Of a stretch of DNA of 64,000 nucleotides, positions 7,869-16,074 are shown piece by piece. The stretch's first letter is position 1. Every line of letters starts with the position of its first letter. Source of the DNA: Aeoliella straminimaris (GTDB taxonomy: Bacteria; Planctomycetota; Planctomycetia; Pirellulales; Lacipirellulaceae); NCBI RefSeq assembly GCF_024054565.1, contig NZ_JAMXLR010000003.1, forward strand, positions 124,001 through 188,000, given 5' to 3'. The translations under genes and the position numbers were made by a program. The notes under the pieces were generated by a model, which was not told the DNA's origin, searched no databases, and saw only the letters and a list, made by a program, of their open reading frames with translations.

Positions 7869-8726
7869 ATGTTTCGCCTGACACTTGCCCTCGCGTGCCT
7901 GGCCGCGACCCTTGGTTGTGGTCAGTCTGCCTCCCATAGGATATCTTCCGATGCGCCCAAAGTCCCTCGCAGCGAGGTAGCAAATAAACTCAAAGAACTG
8001 GGGGTTGCCTTCGAGAGTTATCGAGAGAACGGCGAGGCTATTTCCTCTCCCAGCGAAGCTGCCGACAATCGCAAAATCATCTACACCGCGTCGCTTTCGA
8101 TCGTGGTCGATGACTTCACCGGCGTGGAGCAGTCGATCACGTCGCTCGTCAAGCAGTATGGCGGATTCATTGCCAACGCGAACCTCGCGCTCAATCAGGG
8201 CAGCGAACGCTCAGGCACGTGGACAGTACGGGTACCGGTGGCATCGTTCGAGTCGTTCCTCGACGCCTCCGGCGACCTAGGTGTGCCAGAACGCCGCGAG
8301 CAGAATGGTCAGGACGTGACCGAAGAGTACGTCGACCTCGAAGCCCGCATTCGCAGCAAGAAGAAGCTGGAAGAGCGCATCCTGGAACTGCTGGCCGCCA
8401 ACAAGGGCGAGATCAAGGATGTGATCGAAGTCGAACGCGAACTGTCGCGCGTACGGACGGATATCGAGCAGATGGAAGGCCGCCTACGGTACCTGGCCGA
8501 TCGCACCGAGCTGACGACCATCACGCTCTATGTCCGCGAACAACAAGATTACCAGCCACCCCAAGCACCGGGCTTTGGCACTCAGATCGCTACCACCTGG
8601 ACAGGTTCAACCGGTGCCATCTTCTCACTGGCCAAAAATGCCATGCTGGCCGTGGTGGCGTGCGTGCCGTGGCTCCTGATCGCAGGCCTGGTTGTTGGGC
8701 CCTGGTGGGCATGGCGGCGTAAGTGA
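7869..8726 (+). CDS. DUF4349-family lipoprotein
   Basis: A 285-aa envelope protein. The signal peptide MFRLTLALACLAATLGC ends in a lipobox (Cys17). The body matches the DUF4349 fold: KIIYTASLSIVVDDF, then GGFIANANL, a WTVRVPVASFESFLD strand block, and QDVTEEYVDLEARIRSKKKLEERI leading into a long coiled coil. After that comes the EVERELSRVRTDIEQMEGRLRYL helix pair and TTITLYV. A transmembrane helix near the C-terminus (about 260-280) ends in WWAWRRK, so both ends are membrane-attached. Its function is not established. Its 3' end overlaps the convergent gene by about 100 bp. Confidence 0.82.
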   Translation: MFRLTLALACLAATLGCGQSASHRISSDAPKVPRSEVANKLKELGVAFESYRENGEAISSPSEAADNRKIIYTASLSIVVDDFTGVEQSITSLVKQYGGFIANANLALNQGSERSGTWTVRVPVASFESFLDASGDLGVPERREQNGQDVTEEYVDLEARIRSKKKLEERILELLAANKGEIKDVIEVERELSRVRTDIEQMEGRLRYLADRTELTTITLYVREQQDYQPPQAPGFGTQIATTWTGSTGAIFSLAKNAMLAVVACVPWLLIAGLVVGPWWAWRRK

Positions 8727-9869
8727 GTGCCGGACGTAAACTCGTCTGATGACCGGCCGCGGCACACCGGCCACCACGCGAACCACCAGCCAGGCGAACC
8801 ACTCGGCTGGCTTCAGGGTGAGGTACACCACGTCGGCTAGCCACGCGAACCTGATTCGCCGGGCAATGGCAGGGCCTACGCGGTTGTAAATTCTCCGTAG
8901 CCGCCGGTGGAAGCTCGGAAGGGTGGTGTGCAGCAACAACTCGAGCGCCTTAAGTAACTGCAACTGGCGGGTTACTCGAAACGACTGCCCAACGTCACGG
9001 GAACCAACGAGCGACGCATGCCCCTGGGCAGCGGCCGTGATGATGAAGCACGGCTCGGGAGGCTCCGTGGGCAGGCGGTTGTACTCTTCCACGGCCACCA
9101 GCACTGCTCGCCGCCAGGCCGCGAAGTTCACCGAGAGCCAGACGAAAATCGTCAAAATGCCAGCGATAGATATTCGCCAACGTTGGCGATTGGCTGTGAT
9201 CACCTCCGCACTCGCCCAAACGTAGGCCGACAGTGCGAGTGGCGCAGCACAGATGATGCTTGCCACCAGGTAAATGCCATACCACGGCAGCGTCACTGCA
9301 AAGAGTAGTAGTACTCCCACGTACGGTGCGTTGTCTATGAGGTCCATGGCGTTGCGAACTCGTATCGCCAGGATGCCAATAGCGATCAGAGGCTGAAGAA
9401 ACAGGAACCCAACCAGGGGGGCAGCAATGACGGTCAGCACGCTCCAAAGGTAGGGCGAAAATTCGTGCGACGTCGCCCCGCACCAGGCGATCCACAACTC
9501 GAACCAGATGAACGCGCCCGACAGAATCGCAAACTTCAGCGCTAGGGGAGCGGCGGTTTGGCGGTTGCGAAAAGTTTGATAGGCGAGCCCGCAACCACTA
9601 AAAGCCACAAGCGGGTATAGCCACACCATGGCGCGGGCTTTGAATACCAACACGCAACAGGTGCCGAACTGGCCCGATTGCCACAGATCCATTCCGCCGT
9701 AGATGCTCGATGCCGCTAGAAAGGCGGTGGGAACCACCAAGCCCCACAGAATCAGAAAGCAGTAGCGGAACAGCCGAGCATACAGCGTCCCTTGGATCCT
9801 GATGGCTGGCGATTCTTCCAACGCCGGCTCAGTGGGGGTGTCCGATTCGTCTGGCTCTAGCTCAGACAT
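8625..9869 (-). CDS. Multi-pass membrane protein of unknown function
   Basis: A 414-aa protein with at least six hydrophobic segments (first near 34-52, LFRYCFLILWGLVVPTAFLA) and a charged acidic N-terminus. I do not recognise a family. Its ATG at 9869 lies 13 bp inside the end of the mtaB-type gene, so the two are translationally coupled. The last ~34 residues (Pro-, His- and Arg-rich) are encoded antisense to the end of the DUF4349 gene and may not be conserved. The central part contains several plausible TM pairs (for example GVLLLFAVTLPWYGIYLVAS). Confidence 0.68.
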   Translation of the reverse strand: MSELEPDESDTPTEPALEESPAIRIQGTLYARLFRYCFLILWGLVVPTAFLAASSIYGGMDLWQSGQFGTCCVLVFKARAMVWLYPLVAFSGCGLAYQTFRNRQTAAPLALKFAILSGAFIWFELWIAWCGATSHEFSPYLWSVLTVIAAPLVGFLFLQPLIAIGILAIRVRNAMDLIDNAPYVGVLLLFAVTLPWYGIYLVASIICAAPLALSAYVWASAEVITANRQRWRISIAGILTIFVWLSVNFAAWRRAVLVAVEEYNRLPTEPPEPCFIITAAAQGHASLVGSRDVGQSFRVTRQLQLLKALELLLHTTLPSFHRRLRRIYNRVGPAIARRIRFAWLADVVYLTLKPAEWFAWLVVRVVAGVPRPVIRRVYVRHSLTPPCPPGPNNQACDQEPRHARHHGQHGIFGQ

Positions 9870-11155
9870 TGCGACGCTGAGCGTATCCGCCCCTCCGCAA
9901 CCTCACCGGCAATGACTTCGACAAACTTCCCTTCAGCATCGCGCGTGGTCACCATTTCCACTGGCGCGTACCGGCAGGATGTTCCCACGCACGGAACTCC
10001 GCCTTCGGCATTCCACCTTCCCCCTTCCACCGGCGTTTCGACCAACACCCGCAGTGGCATTCCGGCCAGAGAACGGAAGTACTCGTCGCGTAGCTCGGCT
10101 TCCACTTCCCCCAGCCGATGGACTCGCTCTTGCTTGAGCGACTTGGGCAATTGATCGGGCAGCGTGGCGGCCGGCGTTCCGCGGCGGGCGCTGAACGGGA
10201 AGATGTGGATCTTCGAGAAGCCAACCTCGCGCGAAACGTCGATCGTCTCCTGGAACTCCTGCGCCGTCTCGCCAGGGAAGCCGACGATGATGTCGGTGGT
10301 AATTGCCGGGCGGTCGAGCTTGTCTTTAAACATGCCGCAGCGATCGATAAACCGCTGGCTGCCCCACCGCCGCCGCATCCGCCGCAGCACGCTGTCGCTA
10401 CCCGACTGCATGCTGATGTGCAGGTGGGGGCAGATCTTCTCCTGGTGTTCGGCCATCACATCCAACAGTTCGCGCGTCACTTCGGTGGCTTCGATGCTGG
10501 AAAGTCGCACGCGGAAGTCGCCGGGTAGCTCCGCCAGCGCGACCAACAGGTGGGCAAGCCGCGTCCACTCGCTCTTCGGCTTCAGGCGATTGAAGTCGAC
10601 CCCGTAGTGGCCCAGGTGAATGCCGGTGAGCACCACTTCGCGATAGCCGCCATCGACCAGTCGCCGCACTTCGTCGACAAGGTGATCCATCGGCCGGCTG
10701 GTAAGCTGAGGGCGGACGTGGGGAATGATGCAGAAGCTACACCTGAGCAGACAACCGTCCTGCACCTTCACGTATGCGCGGTGCCGGGAGCCAAAACCGC
10801 TGATGCCGGTCGGCACGTCCGTCACGCCAAACCGCCCCAACAGGTCGGGCAGCTCCCGTTTGTCGGTCAGTACCTCGGTTACGCCGGGCAGGGCTTTGAT
10901 CTCGTCGGGCGCGCGAGTGGCGTAACATCCCATCACCACGATCTTGGCGGCCGGGTTCTCCCGCGCCATCCGGCGAATGACTTGCCGGCTCTTCGAGTCG
11001 CCCTCCCCTGTCACCGTGCAGGTGTTGACGATGCACAGATCGGCCACTTCGTCATTTGCCGCATCGGCGTACCCAATGGACTGCAGTCCCTCGCGGAGGT
11101 ACTCCGTTTCGTACTGATTGACTTTGCAGCCGAGCGTGTGGGTCTTTAACTTCAT
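9857..11155 (-). CDS. mtaB: tRNA t6A37 methylthiotransferase MtaB
   Basis: A 432-aa radical-SAM methylthiotransferase that converts t6A37 of tRNAs reading ANN codons to ms2t6A. The N-terminal UPF0004 domain has the three cluster cysteines Cys10 (TLGCKVNQYE), Cys46 (NTCTVTG) and Cys77 (VMGCYAT). The radical-SAM cluster motif is GCLLRCSFC (Cys135, Cys139, Cys142). A C-terminal TRAM-like region follows. The shorter N-terminal spacing and TLGCKVNQYETE fit MtaB better than MiaB or RimO. The downstream membrane-protein gene overlaps its 3' end. Confidence 0.93.
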   Translation of the reverse strand: MKLKTHTLGCKVNQYETEYLREGLQSIGYADAANDEVADLCIVNTCTVTGEGDSKSRQVIRRMARENPAAKIVVMGCYATRAPDEIKALPGVTEVLTDKRELPDLLGRFGVTDVPTGISGFGSRHRAYVKVQDGCLLRCSFCIIPHVRPQLTSRPMDHLVDEVRRLVDGGYREVVLTGIHLGHYGVDFNRLKPKSEWTRLAHLLVALAELPGDFRVRLSSIEATEVTRELLDVMAEHQEKICPHLHISMQSGSDSVLRRMRRRWGSQRFIDRCGMFKDKLDRPAITTDIIVGFPGETAQEFQETIDVSREVGFSKIHIFPFSARRGTPAATLPDQLPKSLKQERVHRLGEVEAELRDEYFRSLAGMPLRVLVETPVEGGRWNAEGGVPCVGTSCRYAPVEMVTTRDAEGKFVEVIAGEVAEGRIRSASQCLS

Positions 11156-11178
11156 AGACGTTCTGGAAGGGAAACATG

Positions 11179-11274
11179 TCGCGGATGGACGCGGATCGAA
11201 GCAGAGGATCGCGAGTAAGATACTGGGGAACGGACACGCTTAGCAAATCCGCGATCACATCGGCCAATCCGCGC
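11179..11274. repeat. Imperfect inverted repeat with GCGGAT arms
   Basis: The left arm (about 11179-11199, GCGGATGGACGCGGATC) and right arm (about 11246-11274, reverse complement GCGGATTGG...GATCGCGGAT) are imperfect inverses. They sit between mtaB and clpS, both on the minus strand. This looks like a small REP-type palindromic element. Confidence 0.4.
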
Positions 11275-11311
11275 AAAACGGTGTCCCACTATTGCAAACC
11301 GGCGTCCTTCC

Positions 11312-11680
11312 TCAGTCTGCAGATTCAATGGTCGCCCACATGCTCCCCTTGCTGCCCTCGAGGTTGTCTTTGCCGTAAGCGTGGATCTGGTCGCGTTTCA
11401 GTTCGGCGTGCTCCTTGGTGGTGGTTAACACGATCGCCCTGCCCTCTTCGTCCACGCCCTTGGCGATTTGTTCGCAGTCCTTTTTTGTATGGCCAAAAAG
11501 CTCGCGGAGCATCTTTTCGACGTAGTCGAAGGTATGATCATCCGAGTCCCATAGCACCACGTGGTACTTGGGCACTTCGCGGCCGGTCCGCTCCGCCTTT
11601 TGCTCCTTCTTGGGGGCCACGACGGTGGACATGCCACCGTCGTCGGGCTGCTCGGTGTCTTCGAAACGGATGTCGTCCAT
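11312..11680 (-). CDS. clpS: ATP-dependent Clp protease adaptor ClpS
   Basis: A 122-aa N-end-rule adaptor that delivers substrates to the ClpA/ClpC unfoldase. After a disordered acidic N-terminus (about 1-38), the folded core begins PKYHVVLWDSDDHTFDYVEKML, with the family's strand and DxH loop. It ends with the GRAIVLTTTKEHAELKRDQI helix that shapes the N-degron pocket. The core is typical in length; the N-terminal tail is longer than in E. coli. An internal Met17 is an alternative start. It diverges from serS. Confidence 0.92.
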   Translation of the reverse strand: MDDIRFEDTEQPDDGGMSTVVAPKKEQKAERTGREVPKYHVVLWDSDDHTFDYVEKMLRELFGHTKKDCEQIAKGVDEEGRAIVLTTTKEHAELKRDQIHAYGKDNLEGSKGSMWATIESAD

Positions 11681-11819
11681 GGTGGTTCCTGCCTGTGGGA
11701 AGCCGCCGGGGCGTGACCCGCGGTGGTGAAATGCTTACTCCCCGAGTATATTATGTCGCTTGATGGGCGGCCATCCGCCGCCGCTTGTGTACCCCCTATT
11801 CGCCCAACTACAAGCTGCC

Positions 11820-13115
11820 ATGCTCGACCCTCGGTTCATTCTCGAAAACGTGGAGTTAGTCCAGGAGAACTGCGACATTCGCGGCGTAAAAGCCGATGTC
11901 GCTCGCTACGCCCAGCTCGAAACCGAGCGGCGGACCCTGCAGCAGGAGGTCGAAGAGCTCTCCCGCCAGGCCAATCAGGTCAGCAAATCGATCGGCAAAG
12001 CCAAGGACGATGCCGAACGGGAAGCCCGCAAGGAAGAAGGGCGGATGCTCCGCGAGCAGAAGGATGCCAAGCAGGCCGAGATCGACCGCATCGTGGCCGA
12101 AGCCGGCGCCATTTACAGCCACATCCCTAACCTCACCCACCCCGAATCGCCCCGCGGAGGCGAAGAAGACAGCCGCGAGATTCGCCGCGGTGCGGTGGAA
12201 GTGCGGCCCCTGCGATTTCCCATCCAGGACCATGTGGAACTGGGCGAACAGCACAAGCTGATTGATTTGGAGGGTGGCGCCCGCATCGCCGGCCACGGAT
12301 TCTACTTCTTGCAGAACGAAGCGGTGTTGCTGGAGCTGGCGCTGCAGCAGTTTGCCGTGGAGTACCTGATGAAGGAAGGGTTCGTGCCGATGATCACGCC
12401 CGACTTGGCGCGGGGCGACATCGTGCAGGGCGTGGGCTTCGTACCGCGCGGCCCGGAGACCCAGATCTACAGCATCGAGAACTTCGACCTCAACCTGGTG
12501 GCCACGGCCGAGATCACCCTGGGCGGTCTGTACGCCGGCCAGGTGCTGGAAGAGGAACAACTGCCCATCAAGCTGGTCGGCATCAGCCATTGCTACCGTA
12601 CCGAAGCTGGCGCGGCCGGCCGCGCGTCGCGCGGACTGTACCGCGTGCACCAGTTCACCAAGATCGAGATGTTTGCCTTCACCGCGCCCGAACAGAGTGA
12701 AGACATGCACAACTACTTCCTCGATCTGGAATGCGGCTTGTTCGACGAATTGGGGCTACCCTACAAGGTGATCGACATCGCCACGGGCGACCTGGGCGGG
12801 CCAGCCTATCGCAAGTTCGATCTCGAAGCCTGGATGCCCGGCCGTGGCAATGGTGGTGAGTACGGCGAAGTGACGAGCACCTCGAACTGCACCGACTACC
12901 AGGCGCGTCGTCTGGATGTTCGCTACAAGAAGAAGGGCGAGAAGGGTACCCACTTCGTCCACACCCTCAACGGCACCGCCATCGCCGTCAGTCGCGCGAT
13001 GATCGCCATTCTCGAAAACTGCCAGCAGCCCGATGGTTCGATCATCGTTCCCGAGGTGCTCCGCAAATGGGTCGGCAAAGATCGCATCGGCGCCACGGAC
13101 ACCGACGAAGAGTAG
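11820..13115 (+). CDS. serS: Seryl-tRNA synthetase
   Basis: A 431-aa class-II aminoacyl-tRNA synthetase that charges tRNA-Ser and tRNA-Sec. It starts MLDPRFILENVELVQENCDI and has the long antiparallel coiled-coil arm (about 30-105), which recognises the tRNA variable arm. Motif 2 lies near SHCYRTEAGAAGRASRGLYRVHQF and the motif 3 region is HTLNGTAIAVSRAMIAILEN. Length is standard. The start at 11820 is preferred over an in-frame ATG at 11760 because the extra residues are not family-like. Confidence 0.95.
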   Translation: MLDPRFILENVELVQENCDIRGVKADVARYAQLETERRTLQQEVEELSRQANQVSKSIGKAKDDAEREARKEEGRMLREQKDAKQAEIDRIVAEAGAIYSHIPNLTHPESPRGGEEDSREIRRGAVEVRPLRFPIQDHVELGEQHKLIDLEGGARIAGHGFYFLQNEAVLLELALQQFAVEYLMKEGFVPMITPDLARGDIVQGVGFVPRGPETQIYSIENFDLNLVATAEITLGGLYAGQVLEEEQLPIKLVGISHCYRTEAGAAGRASRGLYRVHQFTKIEMFAFTAPEQSEDMHNYFLDLECGLFDELGLPYKVIDIATGDLGGPAYRKFDLEAWMPGRGNGGEYGEVTSTSNCTDYQARRLDVRYKKKGEKGTHFVHTLNGTAIAVSRAMIAILENCQQPDGSIIVPEVLRKWVGKDRIGATDTDEE

Positions 13116-13121
13116 CAGCTC

Positions 13122-13432
13122 TTACCTGCGCAGCTGCTGACGCCGGGCAAAGCGTCCCGCCACGGTGGCAATCGCCAGCACTAGCAGGGCCACGCTCGAT
13201 GGTTCCGGCACCGCACTCGGCGCGATGCTATCCTCACCTCTTGCGGACTCACCGAAGTAGCTCTTCCAGATCTCAAAGTCACCGATATCGACCCCCGCGA
13301 GACCATCGCCATTGAAGTCGGCGGATCGCTCGGAGCAACACTTCCCGTCCAAGTGATCTCGGCGCGCACCACCGTCGCGCTAGCTACGAGCAGCAAAGCA
13401 GCAAGAATCACACGGGGCTTGGTCAGTGGCAT
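13122..13432 (-). pseudogene. Miniature frameshifted PEP-CTERM gene
   Basis: One frame from 13432 encodes a clean signal peptide (MPLTKPRVILAALLLVASAT, then VVRAEITWTG). About 40 codons on, a different frame encodes a dockerin-like repeat (DFNGDGLAGVDIGDFEIW) and a full PEP-CTERM sorting tag (VPEPSSVALLVLAIATVAGR, basic tail) ending at 13122. Joining them needs one frameshift and leaves almost no mature domain between, so this is a gene that has lost its body by deletion and then shifted frame. A real frameshifted mini-protein is possible but less likely. Confidence 0.6.
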
Positions 13433-13719
13433 GGCGGGGCCGGGCAGTATCCGGCGGCGAGGGCGAATGACGAACCAGCAGTATAACCCAAGTTCGCGAT
13501 ACAGGCGGCAGGAAGGGCGAAACCGGACCTGCCGCTCCGCTACTGATTTTCACCTATCCCGAACTGGTGGCTTCAAAACTGCGCGTGTCTAAAAATCGCC
13601 GTTGAAATCGATGGGCCAACGGGTCCAATAGGTACGGGGCATTGTGTAGCGATTGGTAGGCGGTACACCAAAGTCGGTGGACGGCAGTCTCCCTGCGCCC
13701 CTGCACCGAACCCCCGCCA

Positions 13720-13756
13720 AGTTTTGTCCCCCTGCGGTCAACCGAGGGACAAAACT
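13720..13756. repeat. 11-bp-stem hairpin with GGGACAAAAC repeat
   Basis: AGTTTTGTCCC (13720-13730) and GGGACAAAACT (13746-13756) are perfect inverses around a 15-nt loop. A third copy of GGGACAAAAC occurs at 13880-13889. The role is unknown; it could be a protein-binding site or a small remnant repeat. Confidence 0.45.
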
Positions 13757-14094
13757 CGGCTGGGCTGCAAGCGGGAGAGAACTGTAAATCGTTTGGCAGA
13801 AACGACTTACAAATTACCTCCGCAGCGAAACCCCAAGGGTTTTGGTACCACGAATTCACCTGGGGGATTCTTCCCCGCTGGGACAAAACGCAACTGCTTT
13901 GATAATAGGAACTTGCGTGATGGGGTTTTGGTCCCGGCGAGCAAAACTCTGGAGCTCAAACAAGACCCTATATAGATAGTCCGGGCGCGCTTCTTCCAGT
14001 GAACCCGCTACACGGTGCGGATGTCTTGCTCGTCACACACCTGAGTGAGCACAGCCCATCTCTGGTACCTTTAAGGACGAACAGACAAACTTTC

Positions 14095-14129
14095 GCGAGG
14101 CCCGCACCACGCCAAGTGTCGGGCCTCGC
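14095..14129 (+). promoter_or_regulatory. Leader hairpin before hen1
   Basis: GCGAGGCCCG (14095-14104) and CGGGCCTCGC (14120-14129) form a perfect 10-bp GC-rich stem with a 15-nt loop. It lies 25 nt ahead of the hen1 ATG. It has no T-tract, so it is more likely a leader structure than a terminator. Confidence 0.5.
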
Positions 14130-14154
14130 TCCATTCACCCCCCGGGGCAATGGC

Positions 14155-15567
14155 ATGCTCCTGACCATCTCCACCACCCACACACCGGCCACCGACCTCG
14201 GTTACCTGCTGCACAAACACCCCGACCGGTGCCAGACGTTTCCGCTGTCGTTTGGCAAGGCTCACGTCTACTATCCCGAGGCGACAGCCGACCGCTGCGC
14301 GTGCTGCCTGCTGCTTGACGTCGATCCGGTCGGACTAGTTCGCGGTAAGGGTAACTGGAGCAATGGGCTGCTCGACCAGTACGTCAACGATCGGCCCTAC
14401 GTGGCGTCGTCGCTCATGAGCGTGGCGATTTCGCAGGTGTTTGGATCGGCCCTGTCTGGCAAGTCGAAGGACCGCCCGGAATTGGTGGACGTCGAGATTC
14501 CGCTCACCGCGCGAATCGATGTGCTCCCCGTGCGGAGCGGACCCAACTGCCCGGCCGCCGAGATGCTCGAGCGGATGTTCGGCCCACTCGGGTACGAGAT
14601 CACCGCCACGCGGCATCCGCTCGACGAGCAGTTCCTCGAGTGGGGCGAGAGTCCCTACTACTCCGTCGAGCTGCGGCACACCACCACCATCGCCCAACTG
14701 CTGCAGCATCTGTACGTGCTGATTCCCGTGTTCGACGGCAAGAAGCACTACTACATCGGCCCGGACGAAGTCGAGAAGCTGCTCGCCAAGGGCGAGTCGT
14801 GGCTTGGCGATCATCCGGAGAAGTCGACTATCACCCAGCGTTACTTGTCGAAGCGGCACAGCCTGGTGCGACAGGCTCTCGCGCGATTGGTCGAGGAGGA
14901 AGCAGTCGAACCGGCCGACGAAGAAGCACCGATCAGCGCTGCGCCTCCACCGACCGAGCGCGAGCTCAGCCTGCATGAACAACGTCTCGGCGCGGTGCTG
15001 GCCGCGATTCGCTCCTCGGGCGCGAAAAGAGTGGTCGACCTCGGTTGCGGCGAGGGCAAGCTGCTCCGCGAATTGCTCGCTGACGGGCAGTTCACCGAGA
15101 TCGTCGGCATGGACGTCTCCGTGCGGTCGCTGGAGATCGCCCATCGCCGACTGAAGCTCGACCGGCTGCCGGAGCGGCAGCGAGAGCGAATCCGCCTGCT
15201 GCACGGCGCCCTGACCTACCGCGACGAGCGACTGGCGAACTTCGACGCGGCCGCCATTGTCGAAGTGATTGAACACCTCGACCCGCCACGGCTGGCGGCC
15301 TTCGAACGTGTGGTGTTTGAGCATGCCCGTCCGCGGACCGTGGTCCTCACCACGCCCAACCGTGAGTATAACGTGGTGTGGGAGTCGCTCCCCGCCGGAG
15401 AGATGCGGCACAGCGATCACCGCTTCGAGTGGACGCGGGCGGAGTTTGAGACCTGGGCGGGCGGCGTGGCCGAGCAGTATGGTTATCAGGTGCGATTCTT
15501 GCCCGTGGGTCCAGAAGAAGCGGATTTGGGTGCCCCGTCGCAGATGGCCGTGTTTTCCAAAGAATGA
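14155..15567 (+). CDS. hen1: Hen1 3'-terminal RNA ribose 2'-O-methyltransferase
   Basis: A 470-aa enzyme that methylates the 2'-OH at the 3' end of a damaged RNA so that, once resealed, the site cannot be cut again. The N-terminal bacterial Hen1 domain (1-~240; MLLTISTTHTPATDLGYLLH at the start) normally helps Pnkp ligation. The C-terminal Rossmann methyltransferase has the AdoMet motif VVDLGCGEGKLL from residue 293. The Hen1 metal-site residues are Glu370, Glu373 and His374 (VEVIEH) and His419 (HSDHRFEW). The ATG at 14155 is chosen because the family N-terminus begins there. It heads the operon with two RlaP genes and Pnkp. Confidence 0.93.
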   Translation: MLLTISTTHTPATDLGYLLHKHPDRCQTFPLSFGKAHVYYPEATADRCACCLLLDVDPVGLVRGKGNWSNGLLDQYVNDRPYVASSLMSVAISQVFGSALSGKSKDRPELVDVEIPLTARIDVLPVRSGPNCPAAEMLERMFGPLGYEITATRHPLDEQFLEWGESPYYSVELRHTTTIAQLLQHLYVLIPVFDGKKHYYIGPDEVEKLLAKGESWLGDHPEKSTITQRYLSKRHSLVRQALARLVEEEAVEPADEEAPISAAPPPTERELSLHEQRLGAVLAAIRSSGAKRVVDLGCGEGKLLRELLADGQFTEIVGMDVSVRSLEIAHRRLKLDRLPERQRERIRLLHGALTYRDERLANFDAAAIVEVIEHLDPPRLAAFERVVFEHARPRTVVLTTPNREYNVVWESLPAGEMRHSDHRFEWTRAEFETWAGGVAEQYGYQVRFLPVGPEEADLGAPSQMAVFSKE

Positions 15568-15573
15568 AGGCGG

Positions 15574-15976
15574 AAGGATGAATGATGAGTGAGAACATGG
15601 TTGACTTGACGACGCGCACCAAGCAGTTTGCCTTGCTGATCATCCGGTTGTACGCAGCACTCCCTAAAACGACAGAAGCTCAGGTAATTGGAAAGCAACT
15701 GCTTCGCTCTGGTACGTCTGTCGGTGCGCACTGCCGGGAGTCGACACGAGCGAGAACTAACGCGGAATTTGTTAGCAAGATCGAGGTCGGCTTGCAGGAA
15801 CTTGAAGAGGCGGCTTACTGGATAGTACTACTCGTGCACGCCAACATAGTCGTCGCAGAACTAATTTCAGAGTTGCAGTCTGAGATCAACGAGCTCACCG
15901 CGATCCTAGTGACATGCGTGAAGAACGCCAAGGCGCGCAAGTAGCTACGACGTTTTCTCCTTCATCATTCATCCTT
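15574..15976. mobile_element. Putative four-helix-bundle cassette bounded by 15-bp inverted repeats
   Basis: AAGGATGAATGATGA (15574-15588) and its exact reverse complement (15962-15976) flank a single gene. A weaker match extends some 9 bp further inward. The left arm contains the gene's start codon. The arrangement resembles the intervening sequences found inside 23S rRNA genes of some bacteria, which carry the same protein family and have complementary ends. Calling it mobile is an inference; no target-site duplication was established. Confidence 0.5.
15582..15944 (+). CDS. Four-helix-bundle protein (23S rRNA IVS type)
   Basis: A 120-aa (or 119-aa from the next ATG) all-helical protein of the S23/IVS-encoded family. 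Recognisable features are the N-terminal TKQFALLIIRLYAALP helix, KQLLRSGTSVGAHCRESTRA, the EFVSKIEVGLQELEEAAYWI helix and a final long helix. The family forms pentameric four-helix bundles; its cellular role is unsettled, with RNA contact suspected. The gene starts 14 bp after hen1 stops, with GGAAGGA as ribosome-binding site, so it is transcribed within the repair operon. Its flanking inverted repeat suggests it was inserted as a unit. Confidence 0.88.
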   Translation: MMSENMVDLTTRTKQFALLIIRLYAALPKTTEAQVIGKQLLRSGTSVGAHCRESTRARTNAEFVSKIEVGLQELEEAAYWIVLLVHANIVVAELISELQSEINELTAILVTCVKNAKARK

Positions 15977-16074
15977 TTATGAACTCGCCGGACCTCTTCG
16001 ACTCAAAGGGTACCCACGCCAGTTGCCAACCAAGCCGCGTTTGACAACTGGATTGACTTGCGAAAGGAACCAAC

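Larger units (their letters stand above)
13433..14154. other. Gene-free stretch of 722 bp upstream of the RNA-repair operon
   Basis: No convincing gene is present; a 110-codon minus-strand frame (13554-13886) has no recognisable features. The stretch contains copies of GGGACAAAAC, two of which form a hairpin at 13720-13756, an AT-rich patch TATATAGATAG near 13969-13979 that could be a -10 region, and a strong hairpin just before hen1 (14095-14129). The operon promoter should lie here. I see no sigma-54 type -24/-12 element. Confidence 0.5.

Noticed and set aside
13554-13886. 110-codon minus-strand frame in the gap before the RNA-repair operon
   Set aside because: No motif, hydrophobic pattern or ribosome-binding site; it spans the GGGACAAAAC palindrome.
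14335-15420. 361-codon minus-strand frame
   Set aside because: It is antisense to hen1 and has no export signal or motif.
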